A DNA stretch of 64,000 nt, taken from the NCBI RefSeq assembly GCF_000716785.1, contig NZ_JNYY01000030.1, positions 18,152 to 82,151 of the forward strand, read 5' to 3'. The stretch comes from Amycolatopsis vancoresmycina (GTDB taxonomy: Bacteria; Actinomycetota; Actinomycetes; Mycobacteriales; Pseudonocardiaceae). Below are positions 1 through 8,851 of the stretch, one piece after another. Made by a program: the position numbers and the translations under genes. The notes below the pieces were generated by a model. That model worked only from the letters and a program-made list of their open reading frames with translations, was not told where the DNA came from and did no database searches. How positions within the stretch are numbered: position 1 is the first letter of the stretch; the number at the start of each line of letters is the position of its first letter.

Positions 1-1
1 C

Positions 2-421
2 CTCACCGCGGCCGGTGAGCTGCACGAACAGCTGCCCGGCTGCCGGACCCTCATCCTGACCAGCCTCGGCAGGCCGGGGACGCTGCGGCGGGCGCTGGAC
101 GCCAAGGTCGGCGGGTTCCTGCTGAAGGACGCCCCGCCCGACAAGCTGGCCAACGCCGTCCGCGGGGTCCTCGCCGGCCGCCGGATGGTGGACGGCGACC
201 TGGCGCTGGCCGCGTGGGACACCGTCGACTGCCCGCTCACCAGCCGCGAGCTGGACGTGCTCCGGATGACCTCGCAGGGCTACGGGACGGTGGAGGTCGC
301 CGCGCGGCTCTACCTGTCCGCCGGCACGGTCCGGAACTACCTGACGACGGTGGTCGCGAAGCTCAACGCCCGCAACCGGGTCGACGCCATCCGCATCGCC
401 GAGGAGTCCGGCTGGCTCTGA
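2..421 (+). CDS. NarL/LuxR-type response regulator, C-terminal part
   Basis: This is the 3' part of a two-component response regulator whose start lies left of the window. The open frame enters at base 2 and gives about 139 residues. The first half looks like the end of a receiver domain: a beta strand ending TLILTS, then GGFLLKDAPPDKLANAVR, where the Lys before Asp is the conserved receiver lysine. The second half is a LuxR/GerE helix-turn-helix (LTSRELDVLRM, AARLYLSAGTVRNYLTTVVAKL). It would bind DNA once phosphorylated. It converges on the sensor kinase gene at 448-2820, with only 26 bases between the stop codons, so the two are the likely partners. The phospho-acceptor Asp is outside the window. 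Confidence 0.9.
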   Translation, partial: LTAAGELHEQLPGCRTLILTSLGRPGTLRRALDAKVGGFLLKDAPPDKLANAVRGVLAGRRMVDGDLALAAWDTVDCPLTSRELDVLRMTSQGYGTVEVAARLYLSAGTVRNYLTTVVAKLNARNRVDAIRIAEESGWL

Positions 422-447
422 GCCGCAACAGGTATAGACCAGTACGA

Positions 448-2820
448 TCAGACCGGGACGACGGCCCGCAGCCGGAACCGGCCGTCCGGCTCGACCCCGG
501 CGGTCAGCTCGCCGCCGAGGTCGGCGACCCGGTGCGAGAGGTTGCCGATCCCGCTGCCCGGCGACGAATCGCGGGGCACCGCGCGCGGCGCGGGCACGAC
601 CGGCTCCGCCGGATTGCCGCCGTCACCGGGGTTCCCGGCCTGCCCGTCCCGCCAGCCCCCGACGCCGTCGTTGACGATGTCGAGGCTGATTCCGCCGTCG
701 GTGCGGTACATCGCGATCTCGCAGCTCTCGACCCGGCTGTGCCGCAGCACGTTCGTGACGCCTTCGCGCAGCACCACGGCCAGCACCGTGCGCACCGGCG
801 TGGGCAGCTCGTCCTCCAGCATCTCCATCCGCACCCGGACGTCGGCGGAGGTCAGCACCGACTTCGCGGTGCGTGACTCGCTGGCCAGCGACAGTTCGCG
901 GTAGCCGCTGGCCACCGAGCGCACGTCGGACAGCGCCTGCCGCGTCAGGCCGAGGACCTCGGCGAGCTCGTCGGCGGCGCGGTGGCGGTCCAGCGGCAGG
1001 ATCCGGGCCGTCAGCTCGCTCTTGAGCGCGATCGCCGACAGGCTCATGCCGAGCAGGTCGTGCAGGTCGCGGGCGAAGCGCAGCCGCTCCTCGGCCAGCG
1101 CCATCTCGGCCAGCCGCCGCCGCGTGTTGTCGAGCTCGGTGACCAGACGGACCAGCCACAGCAGCCCGAACACGGCCAGCCCGGTCATCACCGTCGCGGC
1201 GGTGTAGAACACCGTCGAGGTGATGTCCGCGCCCGAGATCCGCTGGATCTCCGCGTAGGCGGCGATGTTGAGCGCGAAGAACACCCAGCCCGCGACCGGC
1301 GGCAGGACCAGCAGCGAGCTGCCGATCAGCAGCCCGGGCAGGCTGACCCAGTTCGGGCCCAGCGGGAGCAGCGGCAGGTAGATGAGGCACGCCTGGACGA
1401 ACAGCATGCCGTAGCTCTGCGCCGTGCGCAGGTTGGTGGCCGGCCGGTTGAAGTAGGAGAACTGCAGCGCCAGCAACGCCACGATCGAGCCGACGACCAG
1501 GATCACCTGCCACGGCTGGGTGGTCAGCTCCAGCACGTGCAGCGTGGCCCCGCACGCCATCAGGGACATGACCACCGGCAGCAGCCGCCGGATCCGCTTG
1601 GACTCGGTCTCCGCCTGCCGCTCGGCTTCGTGTGCGCCCCCGGTGGCCAGCCGTTCCGGGACCGGCAGCTCGACCCGCAGCCGGAACCGGCCGTCCGGAC
1701 CGGTCTTCGCCGTCGCCGTGCCGCCGAGCGCGGCGACCTCGTCGGGCAGCGGCGCCAGCGTGGTCGCCGGGTCGTCCGCCGTCACGCCGTCGTTGGTGAT
1801 TTCCAGGGTGACCTTGCCGTCGTGGTGCCGGACGTCGATCTCGCAGTGCTCGACGTCGCTGTAGCGCAAGACGTTCGTGACGCCTTCGCGCAGCACCTTG
1901 GCCAGCAGCGTGCGCGCCTGGACCGGCAGGTCGCCCTGGTCGAGGTGGACCCGGACGGCGATCTCGGACGCCGACAGCAGCGTTTCCGCCGTCCGCGACT
2001 CCTTCTCCAGCGACAGTTCGCGGTAGCCGTGCGAAACCGCGCGGACGTCGGACAGGGTGCGCTGGGCGGTCGCGGTGATCTCGCCCAGCTCGGTCTTGGC
2101 CGCCTCCACGGACTTCCGCATCAGCCGCTGCGCGAGTTCACCCTTGAGGGCGATGGCGGACAGGCTCAGCCCGAGCAGGTCGTGCAGGTCGCGGGCGAAG
2201 GCGAGCCGCTGCTCGGCGACCGCGCGCTGGGCGAGTTCGGTGCGCGCCTGGTGCAGTTCGTGGACCATCCGGGCCAGCCGGGCCAGCAGGTAGTAGAGGA
2301 TGCTGTAGAAGCAGGCCGAGAAGCCGATGTAGATCGTGTCCAGCGTCGTCGCGCCGAAGATGTGGTAGACCCACACCTCGCTCAGCGCCACCACGCCCAG
2401 CGTCGGCCACGCGTACCGCGGCGGCAGCACCAGCAGGGCCGCGCCGCCGACGAAGTCCGGCATGTCCGCCCACAGGATGCCGAACGTCGGCAGCGGGACG
2501 TAGGCCAGCACGACCACCACCGCGAGCAGCACCCGGCTGGTGACCGAGTCGAGCCGGGCGGACGGGCGGCTGAACCACAGCAGCTGGATCCCGAGCAGGC
2601 CGGCGACCGCGGCGACGGCGTACAGCGCGTGGAGTCCGTCGACCGAAGCCGGCAGCAGGCCGACGACGCCGATCACGCTGAACCCGGCGATGACCACGAC
2701 GATGATGGCCGAGGCCAGGTAGGTGGCCAGCCGGGGGCGCCGGTCCGCCGCGGTGGTGCCGCGGGGTTCGGCGGTCGCTGAGCGCCCGGTGGGGGGCTCG
2801 AGTGCGGCGACCGGAGACAT
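448..2820 (-). CDS. Tandem (two-in-one) DesK/NarX-type sensor histidine kinase
   Basis: A single 790-residue frame contains two complete-looking sensor kinases head to tail. Each half has several membrane helices (about residues 30-185 and 420-570), then a HisKA_3 dimerisation helix with the phospho-accepting His in FARDLHDLLG (about residues 212 and 598), then an ATPase-like domain with the N box (LREGVTNVLR). The second ATPase domain has the glycine lid (GSGIGNL near residue 755). The first lacks it and reads straight from DGVTADD into an ALGGTA-like strand, so it may not bind ATP. The start is the ATG at 2820; the longer upstream frame is Arg/Pro-rich and not protein-like. The neighbouring response regulator is the likely substrate. 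A duplication followed by decay of one catalytic domain is inferred. Confidence 0.85.
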   Translation of the reverse strand: MSPVAALEPPTGRSATAEPRGTTAADRRPRLATYLASAIIVVVIAGFSVIGVVGLLPASVDGLHALYAVAAVAGLLGIQLLWFSRPSARLDSVTSRVLLAVVVVLAYVPLPTFGILWADMPDFVGGAALLVLPPRYAWPTLGVVALSEVWVYHIFGATTLDTIYIGFSACFYSILYYLLARLARMVHELHQARTELAQRAVAEQRLAFARDLHDLLGLSLSAIALKGELAQRLMRKSVEAAKTELGEITATAQRTLSDVRAVSHGYRELSLEKESRTAETLLSASEIAVRVHLDQGDLPVQARTLLAKVLREGVTNVLRYSDVEHCEIDVRHHDGKVTLEITNDGVTADDPATTLAPLPDEVAALGGTATAKTGPDGRFRLRVELPVPERLATGGAHEAERQAETESKRIRRLLPVVMSLMACGATLHVLELTTQPWQVILVVGSIVALLALQFSYFNRPATNLRTAQSYGMLFVQACLIYLPLLPLGPNWVSLPGLLIGSSLLVLPPVAGWVFFALNIAAYAEIQRISGADITSTVFYTAATVMTGLAVFGLLWLVRLVTELDNTRRRLAEMALAEERLRFARDLHDLLGMSLSAIALKSELTARILPLDRHRAADELAEVLGLTRQALSDVRSVASGYRELSLASESRTAKSVLTSADVRVRMEMLEDELPTPVRTVLAVVLREGVTNVLRHSRVESCEIAMYRTDGGISLDIVNDGVGGWRDGQAGNPGDGGNPAEPVVPAPRAVPRDSSPGSGIGNLSHRVADLGGELTAGVEPDGRFRLRAVVPV

Positions 2821-2945
2821 CAGTGCGGACCCTCCGGGATCTGCGCGGCGACCGGGCCGCCCGGGTGGCCGGGTCTCGGCGCTGTGTGTGCGTGCTGACG
2901 GCTGATCATAACTCAAGGGAGCGCCCCCGAAATCGGGCGAAAACC

Positions 2946-2986
2946 CGCGACCGGGCGGCGGGACAGCGGAAATCCGCCCGGTCGCG
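2946..2986 (-). terminator. Hairpin terminator after the DUF899 gene
   Basis: A perfect 13-base-pair stem (2946-2958 with 2974-2986) and a 15-base loop lie just downstream of the DUF899 stop on the minus strand. No clear T tract follows, as is usual in high-GC actinomycetes. It separates the DUF899 gene from the sensor kinase gene. Confidence 0.6.
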
Positions 2987-2996
2987 TCCGATCGGG

Positions 2997-3497
2997 TCAG
3001 CGCCGGTCCGGTGTGGGCGGGAGCCCGCCCGCGTTCGCGAGCAGGCCCAGGAAGTCCAGGCGCGGCACCGCGACCGAACCGGTGTGCAGCACGCAACCGT
3101 CCGCCAGGCGGAAGAAGCTGAGCCCGGACTCGTCGTCGGCCGAGGCACCGGGCACGTGCCGGGTCGCCGGGAAGTCGTCGGTGAACGCGGTGCCGGCGGC
3201 CGAGTAGGCGGCCACGTCCCAGCCGAGGTGCCGCCGGTACTGTTCGAGTTTCGCGTAGGGCGCACGGGAGACGAGCACCAGCCGCAGGCCGGGGTCGTGC
3301 AGCGCGGCGGTGACCTCGAGCGCCGGGACGACGTCCGCGGGTCCGCTGTGGTCGGCCATCGGGTGGTGCACGGCGAGCCGCCGGCGCCCCCGGAACAGCT
3401 CGGTCAGCGAGACCCGGCCACATGGGCCTTCGAACAGGTATCCGGTCCCGGCGACGACACGGGGGCGGTCGAGTTCCGGCACGGTCAGCTCCGTCAT
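2997..3497 (-). CDS. DUF899 family thioredoxin-like protein (short form)
   Basis: The product is 166 residues from the ATG at 3497, which follows a GGGAGGG ribosome site. It matches the DUF899 family: an N-terminal segment with a small domain (VSLTELFRGRRRLAVHHPM), a VSRAPYAKLEQYRRHLGWDV segment, and an SFFRLADGCVLHTG C-terminal segment. DUF899 proteins have a thioredoxin-like fold and no proven reaction. Most members are near 220-250 residues, so this one is short, mainly between the RLAVHHPM and VVPALEV segments where the family usually carries its WxxP-containing loop. It is divergent from the Sua5-type gene at 3659. It is probably a flanking gene unrelated to the antibiotic cluster. Confidence 0.7.
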   Translation of the reverse strand: MTELTVPELDRPRVVAGTGYLFEGPCGRVSLTELFRGRRRLAVHHPMADHSGPADVVPALEVTAALHDPGLRLVLVSRAPYAKLEQYRRHLGWDVAAYSAAGTAFTDDFPATRHVPGASADDESGLSFFRLADGCVLHTGSVAVPRLDFLGLLANAGGLPPTPDRR

Positions 3498-3658
3498 CAC
3501 TGGCCCTCCCTGGCTGTGTTCCACTGCGGATTGTGGGCCGCGCCCGGCGGGCGGGCCCAGCGTTCGGTCCGGGTACCGCAACCTGGGAGACGCGCCCGGG
3601 CCGGCCCGTCCGCTGCCCCTGCCGTGCCGGGCGGGCCGGGCGACCCTAGGCTCGGCCC

Positions 3659-4279
3659 ATGGCACGCTATTTCGACCTGCACCCGGAGAACCCCCAGAAG
3701 CGGGCGCTCGGCCAGGTCGTCGAGATCCTCCGGAACGACGGGCTGATCGCCTACCCGACCGACTCGTGCTTCGCGCTCGGGTGCCGTCCGGGCAACCGCG
3801 ACGGGCTCGACCGCATCCGCGCCATCCGCAAGCTGGACCACCGGCACCACTTCACCCTGGTCTGCCAGGACTTCGCCCAGCTCGGCCAGTTCGTGCACAT
3901 CGACAACGCGGTGTTCCGCGCGATCAAGGCGGCGACCCCGGGCAGCTACACGTTCATCCTGCCGGCCACCAAGGAGGTGCCGCGGCGGCTGATGCACGAG
4001 AAGAAGAAAACGGTCGGCGTGCGCATCCCCGACCACCGCGTGACGCAGGCGCTGCTGGCGGAGCTCGGCGAACCGCTGCTGTCGAGCACGCTGCTGCTCC
4101 CGGGCGAGGGCGAGCCGATGACGCAGGGCTGGGAAATCAAGGAGGAGCTGGACAACGCGCTGGAAGCGGTGCTCGACTCCGGCGACTGCGGGGTGGAACC
4201 GACGACGGTGGTGGACTTCTCCTCGGGGGAGGCGGAAATCCTGCGCGTGGGTGCGGGGGACCCGGCACCGTTCGAGTAG
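3659..4279 (+). CDS. Sua5/YciO/YrdC-domain protein
   Basis: This 206-residue protein has the YrdC fold: GLIAYPTDSCFALGCRPGN near the N-terminus, KLDHRHHFTLVCQDF, then a PGSYTFILPAT and KTVGVRIPDH core. The YrdC/Sua5 enzymes make threonylcarbamoyl-AMP for tRNA t6A modification. The length and the lack of a C-terminal Sua5 domain place it nearer the YciO subgroup, whose role is less certain. The ATG at 3659 closely follows a divergent promoter region (3498-3658). Its stop is three bases from the stop of the convergent gene at 4283. It looks like a chromosomal gene outside the cluster. Confidence 0.85.
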   Translation: MARYFDLHPENPQKRALGQVVEILRNDGLIAYPTDSCFALGCRPGNRDGLDRIRAIRKLDHRHHFTLVCQDFAQLGQFVHIDNAVFRAIKAATPGSYTFILPATKEVPRRLMHEKKKTVGVRIPDHRVTQALLAELGEPLLSSTLLLPGEGEPMTQGWEIKEELDNALEAVLDSGDCGVEPTTVVDFSSGEAEILRVGAGDPAPFE

Positions 4280-4282
4280 GCG

Positions 4283-4969
4283 TCAGCGCTCCAGCAGCTC
4301 CAGCCATTCGGCGGTGTGGCCGCCCGTGAACGCGAGTGACAGGTCCTCGGCGAACCGGCGGCCGGTCACCAGCAGGCAGAAGTCCTCCGCCGGGCCCGTG
4401 ATGCGGTCGCGGGCGTCCTCCGGGCCGAACTGCCAGAGCTCGCCCGACGGCGCGCGCAGCTCGAAGCGGAACTGGTCCGGTGGCGTCTCCTGGTGCCGGT
4501 GGTACACGCGGTCGCGCGTCCGGATGCCGTAGTACGCCACGTGGCCGATCGCGTCCGTGCGGCGCAGGCGGGCGCCGACCGCGTCGGCGATGTCCTGGCC
4601 GCAGGCGAACAGCTCGGTCAGGACCGCCGCCGCCAGCACCGACGGGCGCAGGGGGCCGTCGCTCCACGGGAGCTCCGGGGCCGGTGGGGCCGAGGCGAGC
4701 AGGGCCGTCGCCTTGCGCTGCTCGATCAGCCAGCTCACGATCGCCTCGTCGAGGGAGTCGTAGGAGATCTGCGGGGTCACCCCGAACGCCGCCGGGTGCT
4801 CGACGCTGAGCCGGACCAGCCGCGCGGTCGACGTCAGCCGGGCGAAGTGGCCGGTGAGGTCCGGGCCGGGGGCTCCGCCACCCGGAGCCCCCGAAAAGTA
4901 CCCGTGCCGCTCGGCCAGGTCGGCCAGCGCCTCGGTCTCCGTCTGCAGGTCCGTGAACACGTCGGCCAT
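4283..4969 (-). CDS. TIGR03084-family DinB/MDMPI-like protein with altered metal site
   Basis: This 228-residue protein is a paralogue of the one at 17331-18125. The shared parts are the long C-terminal signature (PPDQFRFELRAPSGELWQFGPED, ITGPAEDFCLLVTGRR) and the helix with GQDIADA. The family is related to DinB/mycothiol-dependent maleylpyruvate isomerase four-helix bundles, which hold a metal with His residues. Here the N-terminal GWxVxxQIxHL segment, present in the paralogue, is missing, and the FGHGQDIADA motif has become FACGQDIADA. Metal binding is therefore probably lost or changed. The function is unknown. Confidence 0.7.
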   Translation of the reverse strand: MADVFTDLQTETEALADLAERHGYFSGAPGGGAPGPDLTGHFARLTSTARLVRLSVEHPAAFGVTPQISYDSLDEAIVSWLIEQRKATALLASAPPAPELPWSDGPLRPSVLAAAVLTELFACGQDIADAVGARLRRTDAIGHVAYYGIRTRDRVYHRHQETPPDQFRFELRAPSGELWQFGPEDARDRITGPAEDFCLLVTGRRFAEDLSLAFTGGHTAEWLELLER

Positions 4970-5115
4970 CGGCGCCCAACCTCCTGGTCCGGGCAGCCGG
5001 GACCGCCCGGAACCAGCCTGGCAGCCCGCCTCGCGGCGGCTCCACTCCGCGGTTGCGGCGCGGTCGGCTATGTTCGGCCACGGACGCGGCGAGGGTGGCT
5101 GAAGGGAGCCCGGAC

Positions 5116-5499
5116 GTGAAGTACCTGCTGGCGATGTACCTGAACCCCGACGTGATGGCGAAGCTGTCCGAGGAGGACATGAACGGCATCATGACCGGGC
5201 ACCAGGAGTTCATCCGCACCATCCGCGAATCCGGCGAGATGATCAGCACCCAGGCGCTCGGCGCGGTCGCCGACAGCAGCGTCGTGCGCGTGCGCGGGGG
5301 CCTGCCCGCCGTCACCGACGGCCCGTTCCTCGAGTCCAAGGAGTTCCTGGCCGGCTACTACCTCGTCGAGTGCGCGAGCAAGGAGCGCGCCGTCGAGCTC
5401 GCGGGGATGATCCCGGACGCGGCCATCGAAGGCCTCGGCATCGAGGTCCGCGAGGTGGTCTTCTTCGCCGACGCCGAATCCGAAGTCCCCATGGCGTGA
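5116..5499 (+). CDS. YCII/DGPF-domain protein
   Basis: This is a 127-residue YCII-related protein starting at the GTG at 5116, eight bases after an AAGGGAG ribosome site. The typical family features are the opening KYLLAMY strand and the motif VTDGPFLESKEFLAGYYLVE, which contains the DGPF signature. Proteins of this type occur next to ECF42 sigma factor genes in many actinobacteria. That is the arrangement here: the sigma gene's GTG overlaps this gene's TGA by three bases. The biochemical role is not established. It is probably translationally coupled to the sigma factor. Confidence 0.85.
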   Translation: MKYLLAMYLNPDVMAKLSEEDMNGIMTGHQEFIRTIRESGEMISTQALGAVADSSVVRVRGGLPAVTDGPFLESKEFLAGYYLVECASKERAVELAGMIPDAAIEGLGIEVREVVFFADAESEVPMA

Positions 5500-6734
5500 C
5501 CGGCGTCGCCGAGACGCTGCGGCCGCTCGTGCCGCAGGTGCTGGGCGTGCTGGTCCGCCGGTACGGCCAGTTCGACGCGTGCGAGGACGCCGTCCAGGAA
5601 GCCCTGCTGGCGGCGAGCGAGCAGTGGCCGGCCGAGGGCGTCCCGGACCACCCGCGCAGCTGGCTGATCACGGTCGCGACCCGGCGGCTCACCGACCACT
5701 GGCGCAGCGAGAGCGCGCGACGGCGGCGCGAGGAGACGGTCGCCGTGCGGGAGCCGGTGACCGTCGTGGCCGGGCCGGGCGAGGAGCGGCCCGCCGCCGA
5801 AGACGACACGCTGTCGCTGCTGTTCCTGTGCTGCCACCCGGCGGTTTCGCCGCCTTCGCAGGTCGCGCTGACGCTGCGCGCAGTCGGCGGCCTGACCACG
5901 GCGCAGATCGCGAGCGCCTTCCTGGTGCCCGAGGCCACCATGACGCGGCGCATCACCCGCGCGAAGGAGAGCATCGCCGCGGCGGGATCGACCTTCAGCG
6001 AGCCCTCGCCCGCCGACTTCCCGGCGCGGCTGCAGGTGGTGCTGCAGGTGCTGTACCTGATCTTCAACGAGGGGTACACGGCGACGTCGGGGGAGAACCT
6101 GCTGCGCGTCGAGCTGGCCACCGAGGCGATCCGGCTGACCCGGGCGGTGCACGCGCTGATCCCCGGCGAGGGCGAGGTCGCGGGCCTGCTGGCGCTGATG
6201 CTCCTGACCGACGCCCGCCGGGCGGCCCGCACCGGCCCGGACGGCGAGCTGGTGCCGCTCCCGGAGCAGGACCGCGCGCAGTGGGACGCGGCGATGATCG
6301 CCGAAGGCGTCTCGCTGGTGCGTGCGACGCTGGGCCGCGGCCCGGTGGGGCCGTACCAGGTCCAGGCGGCGATCGCGGCGCTGCACGCCGAGGCGCCCGG
6401 CACGGACGAGACCGACTGGCCGCAGATCGTCGAGCTGTACGGCGTGCTGGGCGAGCTCATGCCGGGCCCGGTGGTGACGATGAACCTGGCGGTGGCGCTC
6501 GCCCAGGTGGCGGGCGCCGACGCCGGGCTGGCGGTCCTGGACGGCATCGACGCCAAGGCGGGCGTCGGCCGCCGGGTGGACGCGGTCCGGGCGCACCTGC
6601 TGGAACGCGCGGGCCGCCCGGCGGACGCCCTCGAGCACTACCTGAAGGCGGCGAAACGCACGGAGAGCGGCCCGGAGCGGCGGTACCTCGAAGCCCAGGC
6701 CGCGCGGGTCGAGGCCGGGCTGCCGCCCGCCTGA
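5496..6734 (+). CDS. ECF42-type RNA polymerase sigma factor with long C-terminal extension
   Basis: The product is 412 residues, read from the GTG at 5496 overlapping the YCII stop codon. The N-terminal 170 residues hold sigma region 2 (FDACEDAVQEALLAASEQWP, HPRSWLITVATRRLTDHWR) and region 4 (AQIASAFLVPEATMTRRITRAKESI). The remaining 230 residues form the DUF6596/TPR-like domain typical of ECF42 (VVLQVLYLIFNEGYTA, GPYQVQAAIAALHAEA, LVPLPEQDR). In this group there is no anti-sigma factor; the C-terminal domain is thought to control activity and the partner gene encodes a DGPF protein, as here. A strong hairpin follows at 6746-6775. A link to the enediyne genes is not shown. Confidence 0.9.
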   Translation: MTGVAETLRPLVPQVLGVLVRRYGQFDACEDAVQEALLAASEQWPAEGVPDHPRSWLITVATRRLTDHWRSESARRRREETVAVREPVTVVAGPGEERPAAEDDTLSLLFLCCHPAVSPPSQVALTLRAVGGLTTAQIASAFLVPEATMTRRITRAKESIAAAGSTFSEPSPADFPARLQVVLQVLYLIFNEGYTATSGENLLRVELATEAIRLTRAVHALIPGEGEVAGLLALMLLTDARRAARTGPDGELVPLPEQDRAQWDAAMIAEGVSLVRATLGRGPVGPYQVQAAIAALHAEAPGTDETDWPQIVELYGVLGELMPGPVVTMNLAVALAQVAGADAGLAVLDGIDAKAGVGRRVDAVRAHLLERAGRPADALEHYLKAAKRTESGPERRYLEAQAARVEAGLPPA

Positions 6735-6745
6735 ACCGCACGAGT

Positions 6746-6775
6746 GCCGGGCCTGCCGGAGGGAGCAGGCCCGGC
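6746..6775. terminator. Bidirectional hairpin between sigma factor and HxlR genes
   Basis: An 11-base-pair perfect stem (6746-6756 with 6765-6775) with an 8-base loop lies between the two converging stop codons at 6734 and 6783. It can serve both genes and marks the probable left edge of the antibiotic region. Confidence 0.75.
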
Positions 6776-6782
6776 CCTGGTT

Positions 6783-7481
6783 TCAGTGGACCGCGATGCC
6801 GCTCGCCGGCTCCGGGGCCGCCGGGACGTGGAACAGCTGCGCGAACAGCTCCAGGTCGGCCACTTCGCCTTCGATCGACAGCTTGCCCGAACGGATCGCC
6901 GCCGCGGCGGTGAGCTGGCCGCTCATCAGGTCCAGCAGGGCCGCGTTGTGGCCGGTCCGGACGACCAGGTCGGCCCCGGGGAACCGGCCCTCGCCGACCT
7001 TGACCGCGCCGTCCTCGACCAGGGCGTGCACCGTCATGCGGTCGTCGTAGCGGATCTCGAAGGTGATCTGCACGCCTTCGGCGCTCTCCGGGCGGAAGGT
7101 CGTGTACAGGGACAGGATGGCCGCGTCGAGGGTGACGACGTCGTCGGCCGCCGGCTTGTTCAGCGAGCGGGCGCCCCACAGGCCCAGGTCGAGCACGATG
7201 TGGTCGAGTTCGCTGCCGTACTGGGTCAGCTCGTAGACCAGGCCCGCGTCGAGCTCGGCGCGGACGCGGCGGCGGATCACGCCGGTCGCCTCCAGGTCGT
7301 TGAGCCGGGCCGACAGGATGGACGGCGGGATCTTCGGCAGGCCGGCCTGCAGCTCGTCGTACCGCTTGGCGCCGAGCACGAGGTCACGGATGATCAGCAG
7401 CGACCAGCGCTCGCCGATGAGCTCGAGCGCGCGGGCGACGCCGCAGAACTGGCCGTAGGCACGGGTGTGCGGAGTGGGCAT
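6783..7481 (-). CDS. HxlR-family regulator with C-terminal SCP2-like domain
   Basis: A 232-residue protein. Residues 10-110 are an HxlR winged helix: CGVARALELIGERWSLLIIRDL, GAKRYDELQAGLPKIPPSILSARLNDLEATGVIRR. Residues 120-225 resemble an SCP2/sterol-carrier-like ligand pocket (TFRPESAEGVQITFEIRYDDRMTVHALVEDG, RFPGADLVVRTGHNAALLDLMSG). The two-part build suggests a repressor or activator that senses a hydrophobic small molecule. It is transcribed with, and downstream of, the SARP gene (69-base gap), so it is probably part of cluster control. A self-resistance or product-sensing role is inference only. Confidence 0.8.
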   Translation of the reverse strand: MPTPHTRAYGQFCGVARALELIGERWSLLIIRDLVLGAKRYDELQAGLPKIPPSILSARLNDLEATGVIRRRVRAELDAGLVYELTQYGSELDHIVLDLGLWGARSLNKPAADDVVTLDAAILSLYTTFRPESAEGVQITFEIRYDDRMTVHALVEDGAVKVGEGRFPGADLVVRTGHNAALLDLMSGQLTAAAAIRSGKLSIEGEVADLELFAQLFHVPAAPEPASGIAVH

Positions 7482-7550
7482 CGAACGTTCCTCACTTCTT
7501 CTCGGGCGTTGCGGCGCACCCGGCGGGAGCCGGGGACGTGTCGGGGCGGC

Positions 7551-8357
7551 TCACCGGTGGTCGCCCTCGGAAATCAGCTCTCGGTGCAGGGACTGCAGGT
7601 CGTCGCACGGTTCCACGCCGAGCTCGCCGGCCAGCCGGGTGCGGAGCATGCGGTAGACGGCCATCGCGTCGGACCGCCGTCCGCTGCGGCCCAGCGCCCG
7701 CATCAGCTGCCCGTGCAGGGCTTCGTCCAACGGGCTGCCGGTGGTCAGCGACCGCAGCTCGCCGATCAGCTCGCGGTGCCGCCCGCTGACGATCTCCGCT
7801 TCGATCCGCAGGTGCAGCACGCTGCGCCGCAGTTCGAGCAGCTCGGTCCGGTACGCCGACAGCACCGGTCCACAGTGGATGTTCGCCAGCGGCGGCCCGG
7901 ACCACAGGTCGAGCGCGGCGCGGCAGGCGTCGGCGGCACCGGCGTGGTCGCCGGCGGCCTGGCGCTCGTACCCCAGCTGCTGCAGCCGCACGAACCGGTG
8001 GGTGTCCACTTGGGACGGATCGATGTTGAAGGTGTAGCCGGACTGCTTGGTGGCCAGCAGCTTTTCGGCGTCTTCCGCGAGGTCGTTCTGCATGATGCAG
8101 CGGCGGAGGTGGTAGACGTAGGTGTGCAAGGTGGTTCGCACCGTGCGGGGCGGGTTGTCCGACCACAGCTCCCGGATCAGGGTGTCGATGTGTACCATCT
8201 TGCCCGGACGCATCACGAGCACGGCGAGCAGCGCCAGCACTTTCGGCGCGCTCGGGGCGTAGTCGACGCCGTCGCGCAGCACTTCCAGCGGCCCCAGCAC
8301 GCTGAAGTGGACGCTGCCGTCGGCCGGCTCGTCGGTTCGCTGCTGTTCGGAGTACAT
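7551..8357 (-). CDS. SARP-family transcriptional activator
   Basis: A 268-residue protein with the small SARP layout. An OmpR-like winged helix occupies residues 15-110 (FSVLGPLEVLRDGVDYAPSA, LIRELWSDNPPRTVRTTLHTYVYHLRR). A bacterial transcriptional activation domain follows (YTFNIDPSQVDTHRFVRLQQLGYERQAAGD, RRSVLHLRIEAEI, QLMRALGRSGRRSDAMAVYRMLRTRLAGELGVEP). There is no ATPase domain. SARPs switch on actinomycete antibiotic clusters by binding short direct repeats near the -35 region, so this is the best candidate for pathway activator. It faces the AraC-type regulator across a 494-base intergenic region. No TTA codon was seen in it. Confidence 0.92.
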   Translation of the reverse strand: MYSEQQRTDEPADGSVHFSVLGPLEVLRDGVDYAPSAPKVLALLAVLVMRPGKMVHIDTLIRELWSDNPPRTVRTTLHTYVYHLRRCIMQNDLAEDAEKLLATKQSGYTFNIDPSQVDTHRFVRLQQLGYERQAAGDHAGAADACRAALDLWSGPPLANIHCGPVLSAYRTELLELRRSVLHLRIEAEIVSGRHRELIGELRSLTTGSPLDEALHGQLMRALGRSGRRSDAMAVYRMLRTRLAGELGVEPCDDLQSLHRELISEGDHR

Positions 8358-8851
8358 TGGCTGGCCTCCAGCATCGTCAAGGCGTCCTCGCGCTCCCCAG
8401 GTCGTGCCGCGCGGGTCGGTGGACGGCCGAACTCCGGGCTTCTATCCGAATGTGACAGAGCGCCGACCCGGCGGCCAGTGAACCGCTAACCGGACCCGGC
8501 GTGCGTTCATCCCGGCCGCGCATGCGTTCCGCAGGTTCGGGGTGTGCGTGGCGCACCCGCCGCCATCTGGCGGAACCCGCAGCCCACCGGGCCGGAGCCT
8601 CCCCGGATCGGACCAAACGCGCGTCCCGCGGGACCGCTGCCGATCATGGCCGCAGGCGTCCGGCACACCGCGCCCGGGCGTTCCGCACGCGCCGGTCCGG
8701 GCACACCGCCCGCCCACGACCGGGTGTCACGCTGACGAGTGAACCCGATCACGGGCGGCCTCCATCGCCCGTCAATCGATCTCCGAGATACGGCGTCTTG
8801 CATGGCACGAGGAGAAGGAGAACCGCCACCAGGGGATTCGAGGTTGGACAG
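8358..8851. promoter_or_regulatory. Divergent regulatory region between SARP and AraC genes
   Basis: This stretch of 494 bases has no supported gene. Frames that cross it are Arg/Pro-rich. It must hold the promoters of both regulators. A direct repeat TGCGTTC occurs at 8502-8508 and 8523-8529, 21 bases apart, which is two helical turns and close to SARP operator spacing. The string CATGCGTTCCGCA (8521-8533) recurs exactly at 32638-32650, upstream of another cluster gene. These are candidate regulator sites, not proven ones. Confidence 0.45.

Noticed and set aside
8501..8851. Extended start of the AraC-type regulator
   Set aside because: The extra 117 residues are basic and low in complexity with no homology pattern. 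The ATG at 8852 is nearer the conserved domain.
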